From Struthidea cinerea (Eukaryota; Chordata; Aves; Passeriformes; Corcoracidae): 64,000 bases of DNA. This document shows, piece by piece, positions 49,901-63,554 of this stretch (positions are counted from its first letter, which is position 1; the number at the start of each line of letters is the position of its first letter). The position numbers and the translations under genes were made by a program. The stretch spans positions 644,778-708,777 of the forward strand of contig VZTI01005325.1 in NCBI GenBank assembly GCA_013397865.1, read 5' to 3'. The notes under the pieces are model-generated. The model was not told where the DNA came from. It saw nothing but the letters and a program-made list of their open reading frames with translations, and made no database searches.

Positions 49901-52900
49901 GATATGCACCACAAGAAGGCAATTGTAGTTTGAGTGAGCAACAGACCAGCAAATGTAAGAGTTGCTGAAGTCACTTCTAGTGCTTTTACACTTCAACAAC
50001 AAATGTAAACTCTCCTGAACTAGGCAGAAGCTACAGCACCTTGCTTACTTTAACTCTGTTGCTACCTTCTAGACTTCTAAACAGGTATGAAATATTATGA
50101 AAAATACGTATATATAAAATATATGAATACATAAAATATATTCATACATTTCATTGTTCTCTTGAACCTCGCAAAGGCCACATGTCCAGAAAGCATAACC
50201 AGCCAGCTCTGCTGCCTGCTTTTCAGTGCCCAGATAAAAACACTGCACTGAAAGACACGAATTCCCTGTATCACAAGTTAGTTTGAGCCTGCTTCCTAAA
50301 CAAGAGCAGACGCTCAGAGAATCAGATATGACTGACCCTAAGTGTTTTCCGATATAAGTTCCAGCTCCCATAGACACTAAATACAAGATAAAGCAACTTA
50401 AATCCAACTGACCTGACATCACTTGCAAGGAATTATCCCACTGTGAGACAGCTGATTGATTCCTCTTCTCCGTTTCAAAATGGTAGCATGAGCTACTGCA
50501 ACATGCAATGAATGCCATGAAGCTGCTCCGCACAAAAATGACTCGCTATCCATGAAAAATAGCTGAATTTAGACAAGAAATTTTCTTCACATGGTTTCCA
50601 GCCTCCTGTAGACTACAGGATAATTTTCACACCCTATGCTACATAAATCCCTTGCAACAAGGTGCATAGTAAATGTATTTCCAAGGTAATTGACTGTTTA
50701 CTGCAAACCTGGTGACAAAACCACACATTTTAGAACTCTTCCCTCTTCCAAGTACAGTGTACCACGCTGAAGTAGGATCTAGGTGTTCTACAAAGATACG
50801 ATCTTTTTTAAAGACCTGAGGAGTTCCTCCACACACATTTGACAGATAATAAAACAAAGGCACTAGAAAATAAACTATATGTTCACTCAGTCAGGAATAG
50901 GGGCTTAGATGCCTGGCCTTAATCCACCTACTGAAAATTAATATAAATAAAAAAGGTCAAATTCCTAAACAAAATAAAAGTTAAGGAAGACTTAACAGCC
51001 TTGGTTCCCAGAAACAAAGGAGCAAAATCCAATTTTGCTTGCATAGCCAAGTGCTTTCTTTTTTTGCATTTCATTTTTGAATCCAAACATTGGAGTAGAA
51101 ATGAGCAGCTGAATAAACTTATATATTTCTCTGTGAAATCTTGTATTTTTATAATCTTTTTTCCCTAACATGTTTTTTTTTTTTTCCTAGAACGCGTTTC
51201 TGGGTTTTGGTGTGAAATCAAACGGATATATGAATAATAACAGATTCCGTGTTCTTTTGAATGACAGGGAGTTTTAACTTAGGCTGGGCAGAAATTTGTG
51301 AATGATGATGGGATACAGGAAAAGGAACATGACATTTCTGAAGCAGAATGAGTCTTTAAAGCCTTGTAAGTGTGGCTATCAAAGTAATCACGCTCCTACC
51401 TCTCTTCATGAGTACAAAGACTTTCTATCAATCATTCTGCATCTCCCCTGATCCTCTTTGTCCTCAATACTCTGTTCTTCAGGTCATGACAAAGAAGGCG
51501 GCTTAGATTTTGTGTAATTCAAGTATCTACAACCACCAATACACAAGTTGGAGCCTTAAAAACAAAGAAAATATGAAATCTTACACTGGATTCTGACCTC
51601 ACAAGAAGGTGTTTAATAATACTGTATTTCTTTTTGAATTTTATTTTTTAATCTCAATAGCCCATCTGCTTGAATAACAATCTTCCAAAATGTGTTGTTT
51701 ATCAAAGCAGATCCTACTTGCATAAGATATTTTCTTTGTATATCTTTCCTTTGTCTTCTGTTTGCTGTCTGAGGATTTTGTTTAGGTTTTAATTGGGGCT
51801 AACTCTAAAACGGTCTTCTGGCTTTTGTTGGCCCGAGCTGACCACCATGAATAAACCTACTTAAAAGTAGAGTTCTAAATCTATGCCACAGCTGTACACA
51901 GCAGTAATATATCCACTGAAGAAAAATTCAACTTTTATTAGACCCATTTACATTATGAAAATATCTTAATATAATAACACTTCAGGATACTCACAACAAT
52001 AAATAAGAACCGGCCAGACTGGTTACCATAAGATGCTGGAAATTTGGTTAACTGCCACTGCTATTTTCCAAACTTTGTATTCAGCTGCCATTTGTTACCT
52101 AACAAAGCCTTTTGCGAGTTGCACCAGCGCAGTTTCAGCCATCCTGCCTTACAGTAGAGCACATCTGAAAGGTGCCACATTGAACCACTGCGATTCCAGT
52201 GAAGGGTACCTGTAGGTGTCTGTCAACACACTGTAAACTGAACAGGCTGAGACAGCTCCTGTCCTGCAGCATCTCAGGGTAAACTCTGGCATTTTTCTAG
52301 ACATTGCTAAGCAGGATGAAAGTTTTAGCTTTTTTTTTTTTCCCCCCCTAATGGAATAAAGCTTGTCTGTTCGTCCTTCAACTTTAAATAACTTTCAGAA
52401 GTGTAATTAATCAGGAGCAAGAAATACAGAGAAAACCAGGTTTTTAGTCATTTAACTGTTCATTAATTCATTTGAGTGAATTTATGGGCATCTTTTCCTC
52501 TATGATATTTAATGAGTCCAGCAAATTCACTGCAGTAGACGTCTGGTGAGACACAATGTTATAAAAACATTTCATCCCTGATTTACACAAAAGAGGTGAA
52601 AACTGAAGGCAGGCATTTTATACCATTATTGATTTTCCACAAATATACATAGATATGTGCATTATGCACAATATAAACAAAACTGTTCAGACACTTTCCA
52701 AAACTGAGACTCAGTCAGCTGAAATGCCACTTACTGACCTCAACAGAACAGCAGGGAAAATGCTGCCCTGTTCTCCTTCTCATGATTCTGGCCTGTTTCT
52801 CTAAATTACAGGGCCAAACCTCTGCAGTAAAGAAGCATCACTATTAATCCCTTGTGCCAGCTGCCTTTACTTTGCTCGCACAGGGGCTCAGTACCCCATA

Positions 52901-54311
52901 CTATGTAATTTAAATGAAACACTATTTGAAAGAGCAAGAGGGAATAATTTCAGCAGATTACTCTGAGTTGCAACTGATCCTACCTCAAACCTACCCAAAA
53001 ACTGGGTTTGATTTCAGTTTCCTCTCAGGCTTTCTCATTTACAGCAACATTTCACCTGCAGGTAGCATGTCTTTGTAATTTACAGCTGGATACCATCTTT
53101 GAAAAGAAGAAGATTCAAGAATATTGTTACATTCTGACCGTGTGAATTTGTGTCTCAAGAAACACCAGCATTTCTAAACTGAATGGAACAGGTTTAGCAG
53201 ACTAGATATGTGAAATAGATACATTTTGTGAATGACAGGATTTCAGTATCCAATATAGCGTATTGAAAATGTTCCTGTGCTGAAGTGTGCTGTTTATCCT
53301 CAGATTTACATCCTATAAATAATGTGACTACGTTTATCAAAGTAAAAAGACCACTAAGAATAAACCAAGTTAAACTAAGTAAACCACTCACCAAGTGAAA
53401 AAAAAAAAAAAGTAGGCTACATAAGATACAAGAATGCTTTGTGATTTTCTGCAGCTGTTCTCAGCATTGCTTAGCAAATTAATTTAACACTGAATGTCAT
53501 TCAGAACTATCTTTAGTCCTTCTTAGTGTTTTAGCACATTATAACAATTCATCATCTTTTATTAATACATGGACACTCAAAGATGAACAAGAACAGTCAC
53601 ATTGTACTGGGTACTGCTAACTCATCTTTTATATTAACATTTACACTATTATTCTACTTAATACTACACATCCATACTACACAGAGAATATTACAAATGT
53701 ATTGAAATCTTGATTTTGGAAAAAATTTAAATACAGGCCTAAAGGGACTATCAGGATGTGCAATATTCTCTAGACCACAGAGGTAAATATGTGCATAAGG
53801 CTTTGCATAGGATCCACAGCTGCACAGTCATTTTTAGAGAAGGGAAATAATATTAGAATTAGATTTAGTGGTGAAACTTCACTGTAAGATATGCAGCTAA
53901 ATAGGTCAGGTCTACCTCCCCATGCTGTCCGGGCTTATCATCTATACCTCATTTTCATTCAATATTCTTTCCAGGATTCACTGACTGGTCAAATCAAGAC
54001 CTGCTCTGTCATAACACACACAGGCATTTTTCATAAATGAATCTATGGTCACAACCAGTTCTCCCTCAGAGGAGGCACAGTAAAAACAATGCCTAAAAAC
54101 AACAAACAGAACACCTTTAGAAAGTGTTTATTTTCCTGCACTAGTTTTCTTCCTATTACTTTGCATGCAATTTTCACAGTATGCTCATCACAGCGTGACA
54201 CAAACACTTCACAAACACGTAACATCTCCTAGTAGTCCCCTTATTTTACAGGTATTTTCCTTTTTATTAAGGTTGTTTTCATCAGTAATTAGGTGGCCTT
54301 AGATGCCTTAC

Positions 54312-54449
54312 CAGGGATAGGATAGTCTGACAGCGAAGTTTTACATTTTGTCCAGGTGACACACTTGTAATTGTTCTGAGGTCTTCCCGGGGAGAGCTGC
54401 AAATCTGGGGACCAGTGCTCAACAAATGCGGTCTGTCGAAGTTTCACCT
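54312..54449 (-). other. Possible MAPK10 5'UTR exon
   Basis: On the minus strand a 138-bp block of higher GC than its flanks is bounded by CACTGGGACAG and by CCCTG before a good donor, GTAAGG. It has no long ORF; it contains ATGTAA, a start codon followed at once by a stop (54346-54341). Position and strand fit a non-coding leader exon upstream of the exon at 39409-39480. The acceptor pyrimidine tract is mediocre and no transcript evidence is available. Confidence 0.35.
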
Positions 54450-55163
54450 CTGTCCCAGTGGAAGACAGCTGTCAAAGGAGTTAAAAACAGGCAGGGTTAA
54501 GGAAGCCTGAGCTGGTCTGAGTTGGGATAGTTAGCTCATTTTGGGACTGTTTGCTCCATTTTACCATGCTCCAAGCTAAAACAGCACAGATACTGAGTGG
54601 TGCATTTTCCCTCATTAGAGCAGCTGGGTTTTCTCAAACCCTCTGCAGCTTTTCTAAAGTCAGTCCTTTCATGCACTGCCATAGTCTGTTGAATTAAAAA
54701 AGCCTGGAGGTCACTGTGTTGCCTTGTGATAGTCAGAGACTGCAGTACCTGTCAGAGGCAGAGAACATTTCTGTTGCTATGGACCTTTAGGTATAGAGAA
54801 CTCTCTAAAAGGCAAATAAACAAGAAATACATTATTCCTTAAATGTGCCATTAGACAAGTTTAAGGAGTCCACATCCTGGATCTTCTTTCTGCACAGACT
54901 CCTTTATGTGTAAAGGACAACTCTTTATCTGGAGAAATAAAGAAACTTTCTGAGGAAAAGTAAATTAAAACCCCCAAAACATCAGAGCTGAAGTAATCAG
55001 GAGTAGAAATTTAAGGGAGAAAATCAATAAAATCTTATCAGCTGCGTATCAGTGAGGAGAGGGTACGTTAGAAAGATGTATTGCTGTCCACTTCTTAAGA
55101 ATAATAGTGACACTTCAATTTCTACCAAACTCATGAAATTACAAGAGCTGTTTACCAACCTAC

Positions 55164-55206
55164 CTGCCAGCTATACATTTCCATCTTTCTCTTTTGCCTT
55201 GCTGTC
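55164..55206 (-). other. Possible small 5'UTR exon
   Basis: A 43-bp minus-strand segment lies between the acceptor CAGTTGTTCAG and the donor CTGGCAG followed by GTAGGT. Both sites are good. The sequence is purine-rich with no long frame. It sits 715 bp upstream of the candidate at 54312-54449. Such pairs also arise by chance in introns, so this is weak. Confidence 0.2.
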
Positions 55207-58200
55207 CTGAACAACTGTAGCAGGTCTCATAATCTATAGAATGGGGGAGGGAGGACAAAGGCAATCAATAGCCTTGCAGTTTCTCCCATTTACTCATTCC
55301 ACAGGATGCTTAAATGTCACTCTCATGGACAACTTGGCAAAACATACACTTCAGACCATCACAGGGCATATTTACCTCCAGGCGTCCTTAGGTTCCTACA
55401 AAAGCTTGTACTGTGTACCACGTCTGATTTAAGATACAAACTTCAAAAGGCGCAAAGGGCTGTTTGAGGCCTTTAAGACACCCTTAGATGACATTGAAAA
55501 ACAGGATTTGTACATTCAAGAGCCACCACATCTTCAAAAAACCGTACCATATCCATGATCATAGTTGCTTTCTACACAGTCATGCACCAGTAAGCCCATG
55601 CCACAAACCACTGTGCAAAGTCAAGAGTAGAAGATCAATAACCTTTCCTTTCCGTTTTTCCCCCTTACAAGTGATTTTATCACTATTTTGAGTTAAATCC
55701 TGATATTCCTGGTAACAGCGCTATAAAAAACACTGCTGAGGAAGACACCAGTAAATTATCCAATCTATATTCCTACCCGACAGCAGGATCAACTGTAATT
55801 ATTTCTGACAGGTATTTTCATAACTTGCTCTTCACAATGAAACATGCCCTTGCAATTTACATTACAGTCAGTGGAGAATTACTGTTTACAAAGAATAAAA
55901 TCTGTAGCATCAGAAGAACAGTGCTCAACGGTATGCAAGGCTCACAAAGATACGCAAGAATTCACAACAAATTTATATACCAATTTAATTGCTGGTAGAA
56001 AGGTTAATCAGGGTTATGACCACTCCCGTGATGTTTTCCTCCAGAAAGTTTGAGAGTTTTATCTGTTAATGAAGAGCCTGTGTGTTTAGTATCCTCTTGT
56101 GTCAGTTGCTTTACATATGCCAAATATCATCTTAAACAGCCACTGCATTTGAATTATCATAATCTGATGGAACAGGTCTAATCAACCTGACCAGAAGAGC
56201 TCAATGAAGTTTTATCATTTGCCTCTGTTTCTTTTACAGTGTGTATTATATAATTGTAGCTCTTCTTCCTCTCTGTGATCCAAAAAATGCCTGAAAGCTG
56301 CTGAATTAAAATGTTGGTGGTTGACTTTAAACAGAAGTTCCTACCTCAAAGATACACCAAAAGAAAAATAAATTCATATTTGTGGGTTACTATTCCCACA
56401 TTGTTGCAGAACAACCCAGCCTGTAAATTGCAAAATGGCCCACTCTTCTATGAGACATCCATCCATCTGTCCTATAGTGGAACATACTTTTCCCCAAATT
56501 AACAGCCATGTACTACCAATCAAACTGTTTTACTGGGTTGCAGAAAGGGCATCAACTCTGGACTAATCTTAACATTGCAATGAAGTTTAGAAATTATGCC
56601 TCTCATTTATTAGAATTGTCTTCATACTTAAAGAACCAGGCAGCATTTGCTGTAAAACTGACATCTGAAGGTGAAACTCTGAGCACAAAGTGCAATGCTT
56701 GGGATTTTGAGGGGTTGGGGTTCTTTGGTACACAGAGCTTACCTGCAACTCTGGAATGGTTAGAGAAGATCATCAGATCTTTTTCTAGTCTAGCCAGCAT
56801 GTGCTGTTCAATAGCTAATCACTCCTGAACAATATTCAACCATGATGTAAAAAATAAATCTCTATCCTATTTTTAAGCAGGATGCAGTTTATCAGTCCGT
56901 ATGTTGAAAGAGATGTACAAATGAAATTCACAGCAGCAGCAATAATGAATTGGATGTTTAAAAAGCAAGATGGATGCCTCCAATTCTCAATCAGAAAGAC
57001 ACATTATACCAGTTACAGAAAGATGTTTCCATTTCCAAGACCTTTTAGTGAATGCATGCCTAGTCCCAGCTGCATTTCAATGAAGATAAAAATAAAATTA
57101 CTTGTACACTACACCAGCTCCACAGTAGAAGCTCTTCCATGCCTGGGAATGGAAGAGAGAACTCCTGAAGCAGAACTTCCCGAAGACATACAGAATCAGC
57201 AGGGCAAAAAGCAGCTGTCACTGCTGACAGGATGGAAGCTGAATGTGCAGGAATTCTGTTTTGAGTTGGAAGAGGAGAAAGGACGGAGAAAAGGAATGTA
57301 GCCTGTGCAGGTCTACAAAATTTACCACAAGTCTTCCCTAGACAGATTTCAAACTCTAATGGGAAGGCAATTTTAAAGCCCAACACCACCAGCAGAGAAC
57401 AGAGTTCTGTTGCAATTATAAATAATCCTCAGCAAAAGAAATGTTTTAATTATTTGCTTAAATCCATAGCACAGTGTAGCCCTTCCAACTTCAGGTGTGT
57501 ACTGTCCTCCACTGCCCAACATGACCAGGCTTTGCTCACTTCTCCTGTGTCTCCACTACTGCTGCTACTGGCCAGTCTTACTATGGTATCACAAAGTCCA
57601 GTGGTATTTGTTACTTTTCTCAAAGCTTCAGATTAAGAATTTTATCTGTCATTTAAAAGATGTTTTTCTCCCTCATAGTTGCAGAAAGGCAACAAAGAAC
57701 ATACTCAATAGCTTCAGAGGGTCAAAAAAGAAAGAACGTATCCTCATTTAAAAAAAAAAGACTCAGTAATTTTTTGCGATTTCAACTCATGGTTTCTGAG
57801 TACATGGAGACAAAAACCCACTTTTCAAATGCAAGACAGACCTAGGCATATGCTTATTTAACCAACATGTAGCCATAAATTCAAATAATTTCTTGTCTTG
57901 AAAAGACGCCTTCCTCTAACATCAGTCTTTAAAGGAAGCTCTACCAATCCTTGCAGTGAGAGGAAAAGCAGGTTCATTGGTGACTGGTGTCAGTCACTGC
58001 TAATGAAGGCTGAATCACTACACAAGAGTTAAGAGTCCAAGCAAAGGCATGCCAGCAGGATGGACAATTAATCTGCAGAGAGAAATTACCACTGACATAA
58101 AATTCTGCAGCTTTAACTAAGGGTTAGCTTGGTGTAATGCAGAGCCGAAACACAGACAATATCTCATCTCCACTGTGACCATGAGCACTGCACAGCAAAC

Positions 58201-58703
58201 ATTTTTTAAAATCTTGTCAGTGTATAAATCTACTGCGGTCCTTATGAATACATACACGACAAGTACATGTATTGGGAGTTCAGTGTGCTACGGAAATCTT
58301 CTCGGCTTAATCTGAGAAAGAATTGCACATGTGAAGGAGCAACTGCAGGGCACTGGCCTAGAGCAGAGCATTTTATTTGTCAGAAATTGCTCCAGTGCAT
58401 CAGAGACACTGTAACAAGAGATTTCAATGTATTTGTTTTTATGCAAATATTACAAAATGACACAGAACACCGAAAAAGTGCAAAGAAAAGACCTGCATGA
58501 AAAGCGTAAACCATTTTCAATAATAAGAATTGACATCTAGTTTCTCTAGACAACTTTTCAGTTGATGCTGCAACAACTGACTAGAACACAACTTGTACAT
58601 TTTCTAGCTAACTGTCCTCCCAAATGCTGGCCCAAGTCAAGTATGCAAATAGCTAATGATGTGAAACTTGACAATCAGAATGAATTCTAAACATTTAAGC
58701 ATG

Positions 58704-58822
58704 AATTATAGAATCTTTGTGTGGTTTGGGTTAGAGGGAACCTCTAAAAATCAGCTAGTCCATTCCCCCTGCTGTGGGCCAGAACATCTTTCATTAGGGC
58801 AGGTTGCTCAACTTCCCATGCA
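58704..58822 (-). mobile_element. CR1 LINE 3'-end fragment
   Basis: Complement of the CR1 3' terminus: TTATAGAATC, GTGTGGTTTGGGTTAGAGGG, TCAGCTAGTCCATTCCCCCT, GCTGTGGGCCAGAACATC and AGGGCAGGTTGCTCAA occur in the standard order. It is strongly 5'-truncated and inserted in the sense orientation of MAPK10. Confidence 0.88.
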
Positions 58823-59472
58823 AGGGCAGCCTATGTACACTTCATTTGAGCCATAGTACAACATGAAAACAGGCTGCCTTTCCAAAAGATGGTTTCAATG
58901 GTGTGCTGAGTTTGTCTTTACACTGTCCTTTTCTACTGAGATTACACAGCAGCTTTCACCAAAATGAGATTTTATCAGCTTTCTCTGTACAGTGGCTATT
59001 ATCCAATCCCTCTGAGTGCAAAATCCCAGTGCCTAAAGAAACAAAAGTTGAATTTTGAATGGGAGTAGCAAGACATACAAAAGAATCCCTCACTAGCCAA
59101 CATATTTCTCATCAGCCAAAGCATGTGGGTGGAAACAAAACAGTGGGACCAACCACACAGATTCAACTATGAATATATGCAAAATTTTAACACCACTGAG
59201 GGGAAAAAAGCTCATTATTGTTTCACTGTTTAATTATGATTTATTTTCCTCATTGCACTATAGGTATGAATCCATGCTGCCACACTTACACCTACTATCT
59301 CTCATGTGTACAATAATGTAAGCCCTCTGCACGAAGCTGCTTCTGATGAATCCAGATCAATCACTGCTCACTGAGGAAACACTGAATAGCACTTAAGATG
59401 AATACTGGAACGGTTTTAACAGCTTATATCTGGGACAGAGGGGCAGAAGGGAGAGAGAAAAAGAGAGAGATT

Positions 59473-60090
59473 TGTTGGAATCCAGAATGCAGAGAATATC
59501 TCTCTGCCTGTTTTGAAGGATTCTACCCCCCTAGACAACACAGTCTTTGACCTTCGCCCATGGAGGAAATTACCTACCCTTTGGGAAGAGTTGGAATCTA
59601 CACTGGTGTGAACTAGATGATAGAATGTTATGTAAGATTATCACAAGGTGAAAATTTAGGGTCTTTGGGCTTGTTAATATAGTAAATAGATGAAAGTAAG
59701 AAACTTCAAAATGGAGGATTGTTGTTGTTCTCTATGCTTCTTGTTCCTCCTTCTATTCCTCCATATTCTGCAGTAGAAGAAGTTTAAGATAATTGGATAG
59801 AAAATTCCGCAGTTCCTGTGTACGTGACAAAGCGATTTATTGAACATTGGTGGAAATGTGAAAATATCTTTAGTTTTACGTTTTAATTGGATAATTTACC
59901 TTTAAAAAGACTGTCTAATCTTGATAATGCGGACTTCTCCTGCATTCTCTGCTCTGTGCTGTGTCTGGGTCACGCTAGTGACTCAGTTTCTCTGATAAGA
60001 CTCAATAAACAACTGTCTGAAAGCAGAGGTTTGAAGAAGTTCCCGTTCGCCTCCTGAATTCCTGGCAAAGACACTAAACCTCTCCCCCAT
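59473..60090 (+). mobile_element. Probable degraded LTR, boundaries uncertain
   Basis: A purine-rich run at about 59431-59470, like a polypurine tract, is followed directly by TGTTGGAATCC. The block has a TATA-like TTTAAAAAG near 59902 and the poly(A) signal AATAAA at 60004. It continues with GTTCCCGTTCGCCTCCTGAA, which resembles a U5 region, and ends near AGGGGAGACA. TGTTATGTAAG at about 59628 is an alternative 5' end. I could not find a matching target duplication, so both edges are provisional. Confidence 0.45.
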
Positions 60091-61338
60091 CAGGGGAGAC
60101 ATTAATTAAGGCACGGAATGTGTCAGAGATTGACTCTTCTTGCTTTCTTTCTATGGCATTGGTTAAAACAGCCTATTTTGAAACGCAGTGCCTTAAAGCA
60201 GTTAGGTACTTCCATCACTATGCAGAGTTTCACAGTAGAATTCTTTTTGTCACAACCATTACATCTGGTAAAATCACTGCAAAGTGGATGTCAGATATAA
60301 TGCTGAATGGCCCTGACCTACAGAAACTATGAAGCACCTGGTAGTGCAGATTATACAAGAACTATTAAGAATAAAGATTGGACAAAATGTTTGGAAGATA
60401 TTATTGACAACATCAATAGGGCAGGTTTATAAACTAGTAACAGATTTGAATGCAGTAAAAAATAAAACTGTAAAAGCTAATTAAAGACTGTATTTGGTTT
60501 GATTTCCAAGAGGCAATCACACCTCCTAGTTTTGAGCTGAGAATATGTGGTCTGGTTTTGGACAGACAAGTCTTTCTTTTAAAAATAAATCGATCACTTT
60601 TCACCCAGGAGAAAAAATAAGGGAGACAAGGGTGGCGAGGTTAAATTCTGAAGAATGCATTTTATTACGTTCTTTCTTTGGTTGGTTTGTTTGGGGTTTT
60701 TAAATACACTTCAAATAAACAGCATAAACCTTAGATTTCTACATGTGCTTTTGAAAAGAATGGTCTGACAGACTGAAGGACCTCACCAGAAGTGAGGGCA
60801 AAAAAAAGGAATTCTTTTTGGTACTGCCTGTCAGCTTCAGAGGGAAGGAAGGAAACCAAGGTCTAAGTACAAAGGGCTTAGTCTCAGAAAAAAACATACA
60901 TAATCCAAAAATTTAAAATAGCTTCAGTGTTCAAGGTGCCTGAAGTCCTATAGGTCAGGACATGTCCTTGTCATAGCATAGTCAAAGTCATGAGAGTGAC
61001 AAAACTTTCTAAGCCTTCCTATACTCCCACACATGCAAGGCATGCAATTATCTGCTGAGGAGGAACATGTTTCCTTTCTGAGTACCAAAATTCACTCTGC
61101 TCCACCAATGAGTCTCTCCTTATGGCCCTGCAGCTGTATTCACAGTCCTAATGACACACCACATTGAGCATGGACCACTGTGTCTTTGCACTTCAGGAAC
61201 ATCCCCCCTTATATTTATATAGGTCCTATAAGCGTCAGAAGTCACAAGTATACAACCTAGGATAAGCTACAATTCTCTCCAGCTCCTTCAGTTTTTTTTC
61301 TCTAACAACATTCACAGCCAAATCAGTTAAGGTCTTAC

Positions 61339-61394
61339 CTTGGAAGAAAACATCTGTTTAAGTATCTTGGCTGTACTGAGATTCCTTCATTTCT
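61339..61394 (-). other. Possible small 5'UTR exon
   Basis: A 56-bp minus-strand segment lies between the acceptor-like TGGTGTGAAG and TTCCAAG before the strong donor GTAAGA. The acceptor side has only a modest pyrimidine tract. It is non-coding apart from a short frame. It is offered only because strand and position would suit an upstream MAPK10 leader exon. Confidence 0.2.
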
Positions 61395-62329
61395 CTTCAC
61401 ACCAAATGAGATATGAACAGGCAAACTATTCCTCTACATTCAGCTTCATGGAGGAAAATACTGTGAAAATACTTTCTTCTTCAAGAAAGATGATGACTCA
61501 AGGGGAGAGAGACACCTGATGCTGAGCAGTCTTTAATTAGAAATGTGAATGTGGCTGTAGATCACAAAAACACCATACTAATGCCCTGTGTTTCCCATTT
61601 CATGTCAACTCTAGCTCAGTGTCTACCACTATGACAGACTTCACTGATGGGCTCAGCCCCTACCCACAATCAGAATAAAACTACTAACCATGGACTACCA
61701 ACAAAACTCATACTCTGGCATCAGCACCTTTTACCATATGTTCCTATTTATCTCATCAAAAGCACAGATAAATATCTAACTCACACTACCTAAATAGCAA
61801 GCTCAGACCATAGATTTTTAAATTGTATATAAATGAAATTTAGAGGAACGCTTTCAGAAATGCCACCCCACAGGCCATTAGGTCTCACTGCCAAACAGAC
61901 AGATATTGTCTCTACTTACAGCACCCTGAGCTCTCTTACATCCTTCATCTGAAAAGACTTCAGCTCACATGTGCCCACATGTTGATTTCTTGTACCTCCT
62001 GAAACACATACTGGCATAAAGCAGCAGCACTACTTCCCAGCAATGCAACATCTGGGATTCCCTAGGCCGGCTAAATGCACCACAAATTCAAAGCATAATT
62101 CATGTAAAGAAAAGCTCAGATTAGTAGGCATCAATAGATTCATTAACATGCAGCAGTCCTTGCAAGCATGTGTCTTTGTACAGTTACTCAAATTTATGTA
62201 ACTGTGAGAAGTGTATGCAATGTTGATTCCATCGACCTTTTGTGAAGTGCTGCTCAGCGCTGGTTTTCAGACAAAGTATGTTCAAGGAGCTCACAGAATG
62301 AAGAGCCAGGAGATGCTGATGTCTTTGCA

Positions 62330-62640
62330 AGAAACTCCAGCATCCAGTTATCAGCAGCTGCAGAGAGAACCTTAAAGCACAAATTAGCAAAATTTGTCAA
62401 GAGACATCCATGACGTGGGTTCAGGCCTTGCCTATAGCTTTACTGAGGATCCACACATAACCAAGGCAGAGGGTTAACATCAGTCCCTATGAAATATTGC
62501 ATGGCCGGCCATATCGAATTTCACATGTTCCAGGTGAAATTCATATGAGGGGGAAACCTGATTTACAGAAATATCTAATGGCTTTAGGTTCCGCTTTGCA
62601 GAAGCTCCAGAATTATATCCAGACCCATACGACTGGACCC
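62330..62640 (+). pseudogene. Endogenous retrovirus pol remnant (integrase C-terminal part), broken
   Basis: Plus-strand translation gives segments typical of gammaretrovirus-like integrase: ERTLKHKLAK near 62363, WVQALPIALLRI near 62415 and SPYEILHGRPYRI near 62483, followed by HVPGEIHMRG. It is dead: the ERTLKHKLAK part is in a different frame from WVQALPIALL, an in-frame stop follows LLRIHT, and another stop ends the frame at about 62640. No recognisable catalytic core, reverse transcriptase, gag or env was found nearby. It lies about 2.2 kb downstream of the LTR-like block at 59473-60090 on the same strand, so the two could be parts of one decayed provirus. Confidence 0.75.
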
Positions 62641-63554
62641 ATATGAAACTGTTTCCTGAAGTAAAGCTCAGAGGCACCACCAGCTCTGGAAAACGATCAG
62701 TCTTGGCAATATGGAGATGGTAAGTCGAAAAACTTGCCCATGAAATTCTCATTTCTTTACCTACTGTGCAAAATCAAGTATAAGGAGGTCTGTAAGCAGG
62801 CTGGAATAACTGCTGTAATTGGCTCAATGGCCTTTCCATAAATAAACATATTAGAAAGGCACTCTGCAAATTTACTGAGGTACACAGGAAGAATTCAGTT
62901 AACACTTTTCTTAAATTTGAAGGGATAGTTATTTTAATACCTTTCCTGGATTTACAGCTACTTCTCTCTATATACTGCTAGATTACTCATGCTAAAATTG
63001 AATCTACAGCTTTTCTACATCCTCTACAGTGGAACAAAGCACACCAATAGGCAAGATATTCAAAAAGCTCTCTGACAGAGAGCAAGCATGGTCTTGTGTC
63101 CTGCATTGCTTTGTACTGTCAGAAACACACATTCTTGATGCATTTGTGCTCATCAAAAAGTTCAAAACAAAACAACCCCCTTCATTAAAATTCTGTCTGA
63201 AAACTGCCAGTGCTACAACTGTATATGTCACACTGGAGGACATTGCGAAGTTTAGGGACAGATTAATAAGGACATGAGAGCCAAACGCCTTTGAAAAGGA
63301 AAGTGTTTGATGGCTTGGCTCTTTTCTCTGTTTCGTAGTGGACGTGGACACGAAATCCAAATGTCTTCAGGTCTCAGAGGAAGGCAAACTTTTGTTATGA
63401 ATCCCATGTCTAAAGTCAGGTCTCACACTATCTGTTGCAATATTGAAAGCAAGCTTCTCTTCCACAATAGGTTTAGCATTCCCGCATTAAATTACGAGTA
63501 ATTTCAGAGCGCTGCAGGTTCAGCTTCGAAAAAGCCATCTTGAGCACTGCTAAT

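Noticed and set aside
50069..50533. Longest open frame in the window, 154 codons, minus strand
   Set aside because: No recognisable domain, low-complexity Tyr/Ile/Phe-rich tail from AT-rich DNA, no splice or promoter context. Length alone is not evidence in a 64-kb vertebrate intron.
56882..57301. 139-codon plus-strand frame
   Set aside because: No similarity recognised; on the wrong strand for MAPK10 and unsupported.
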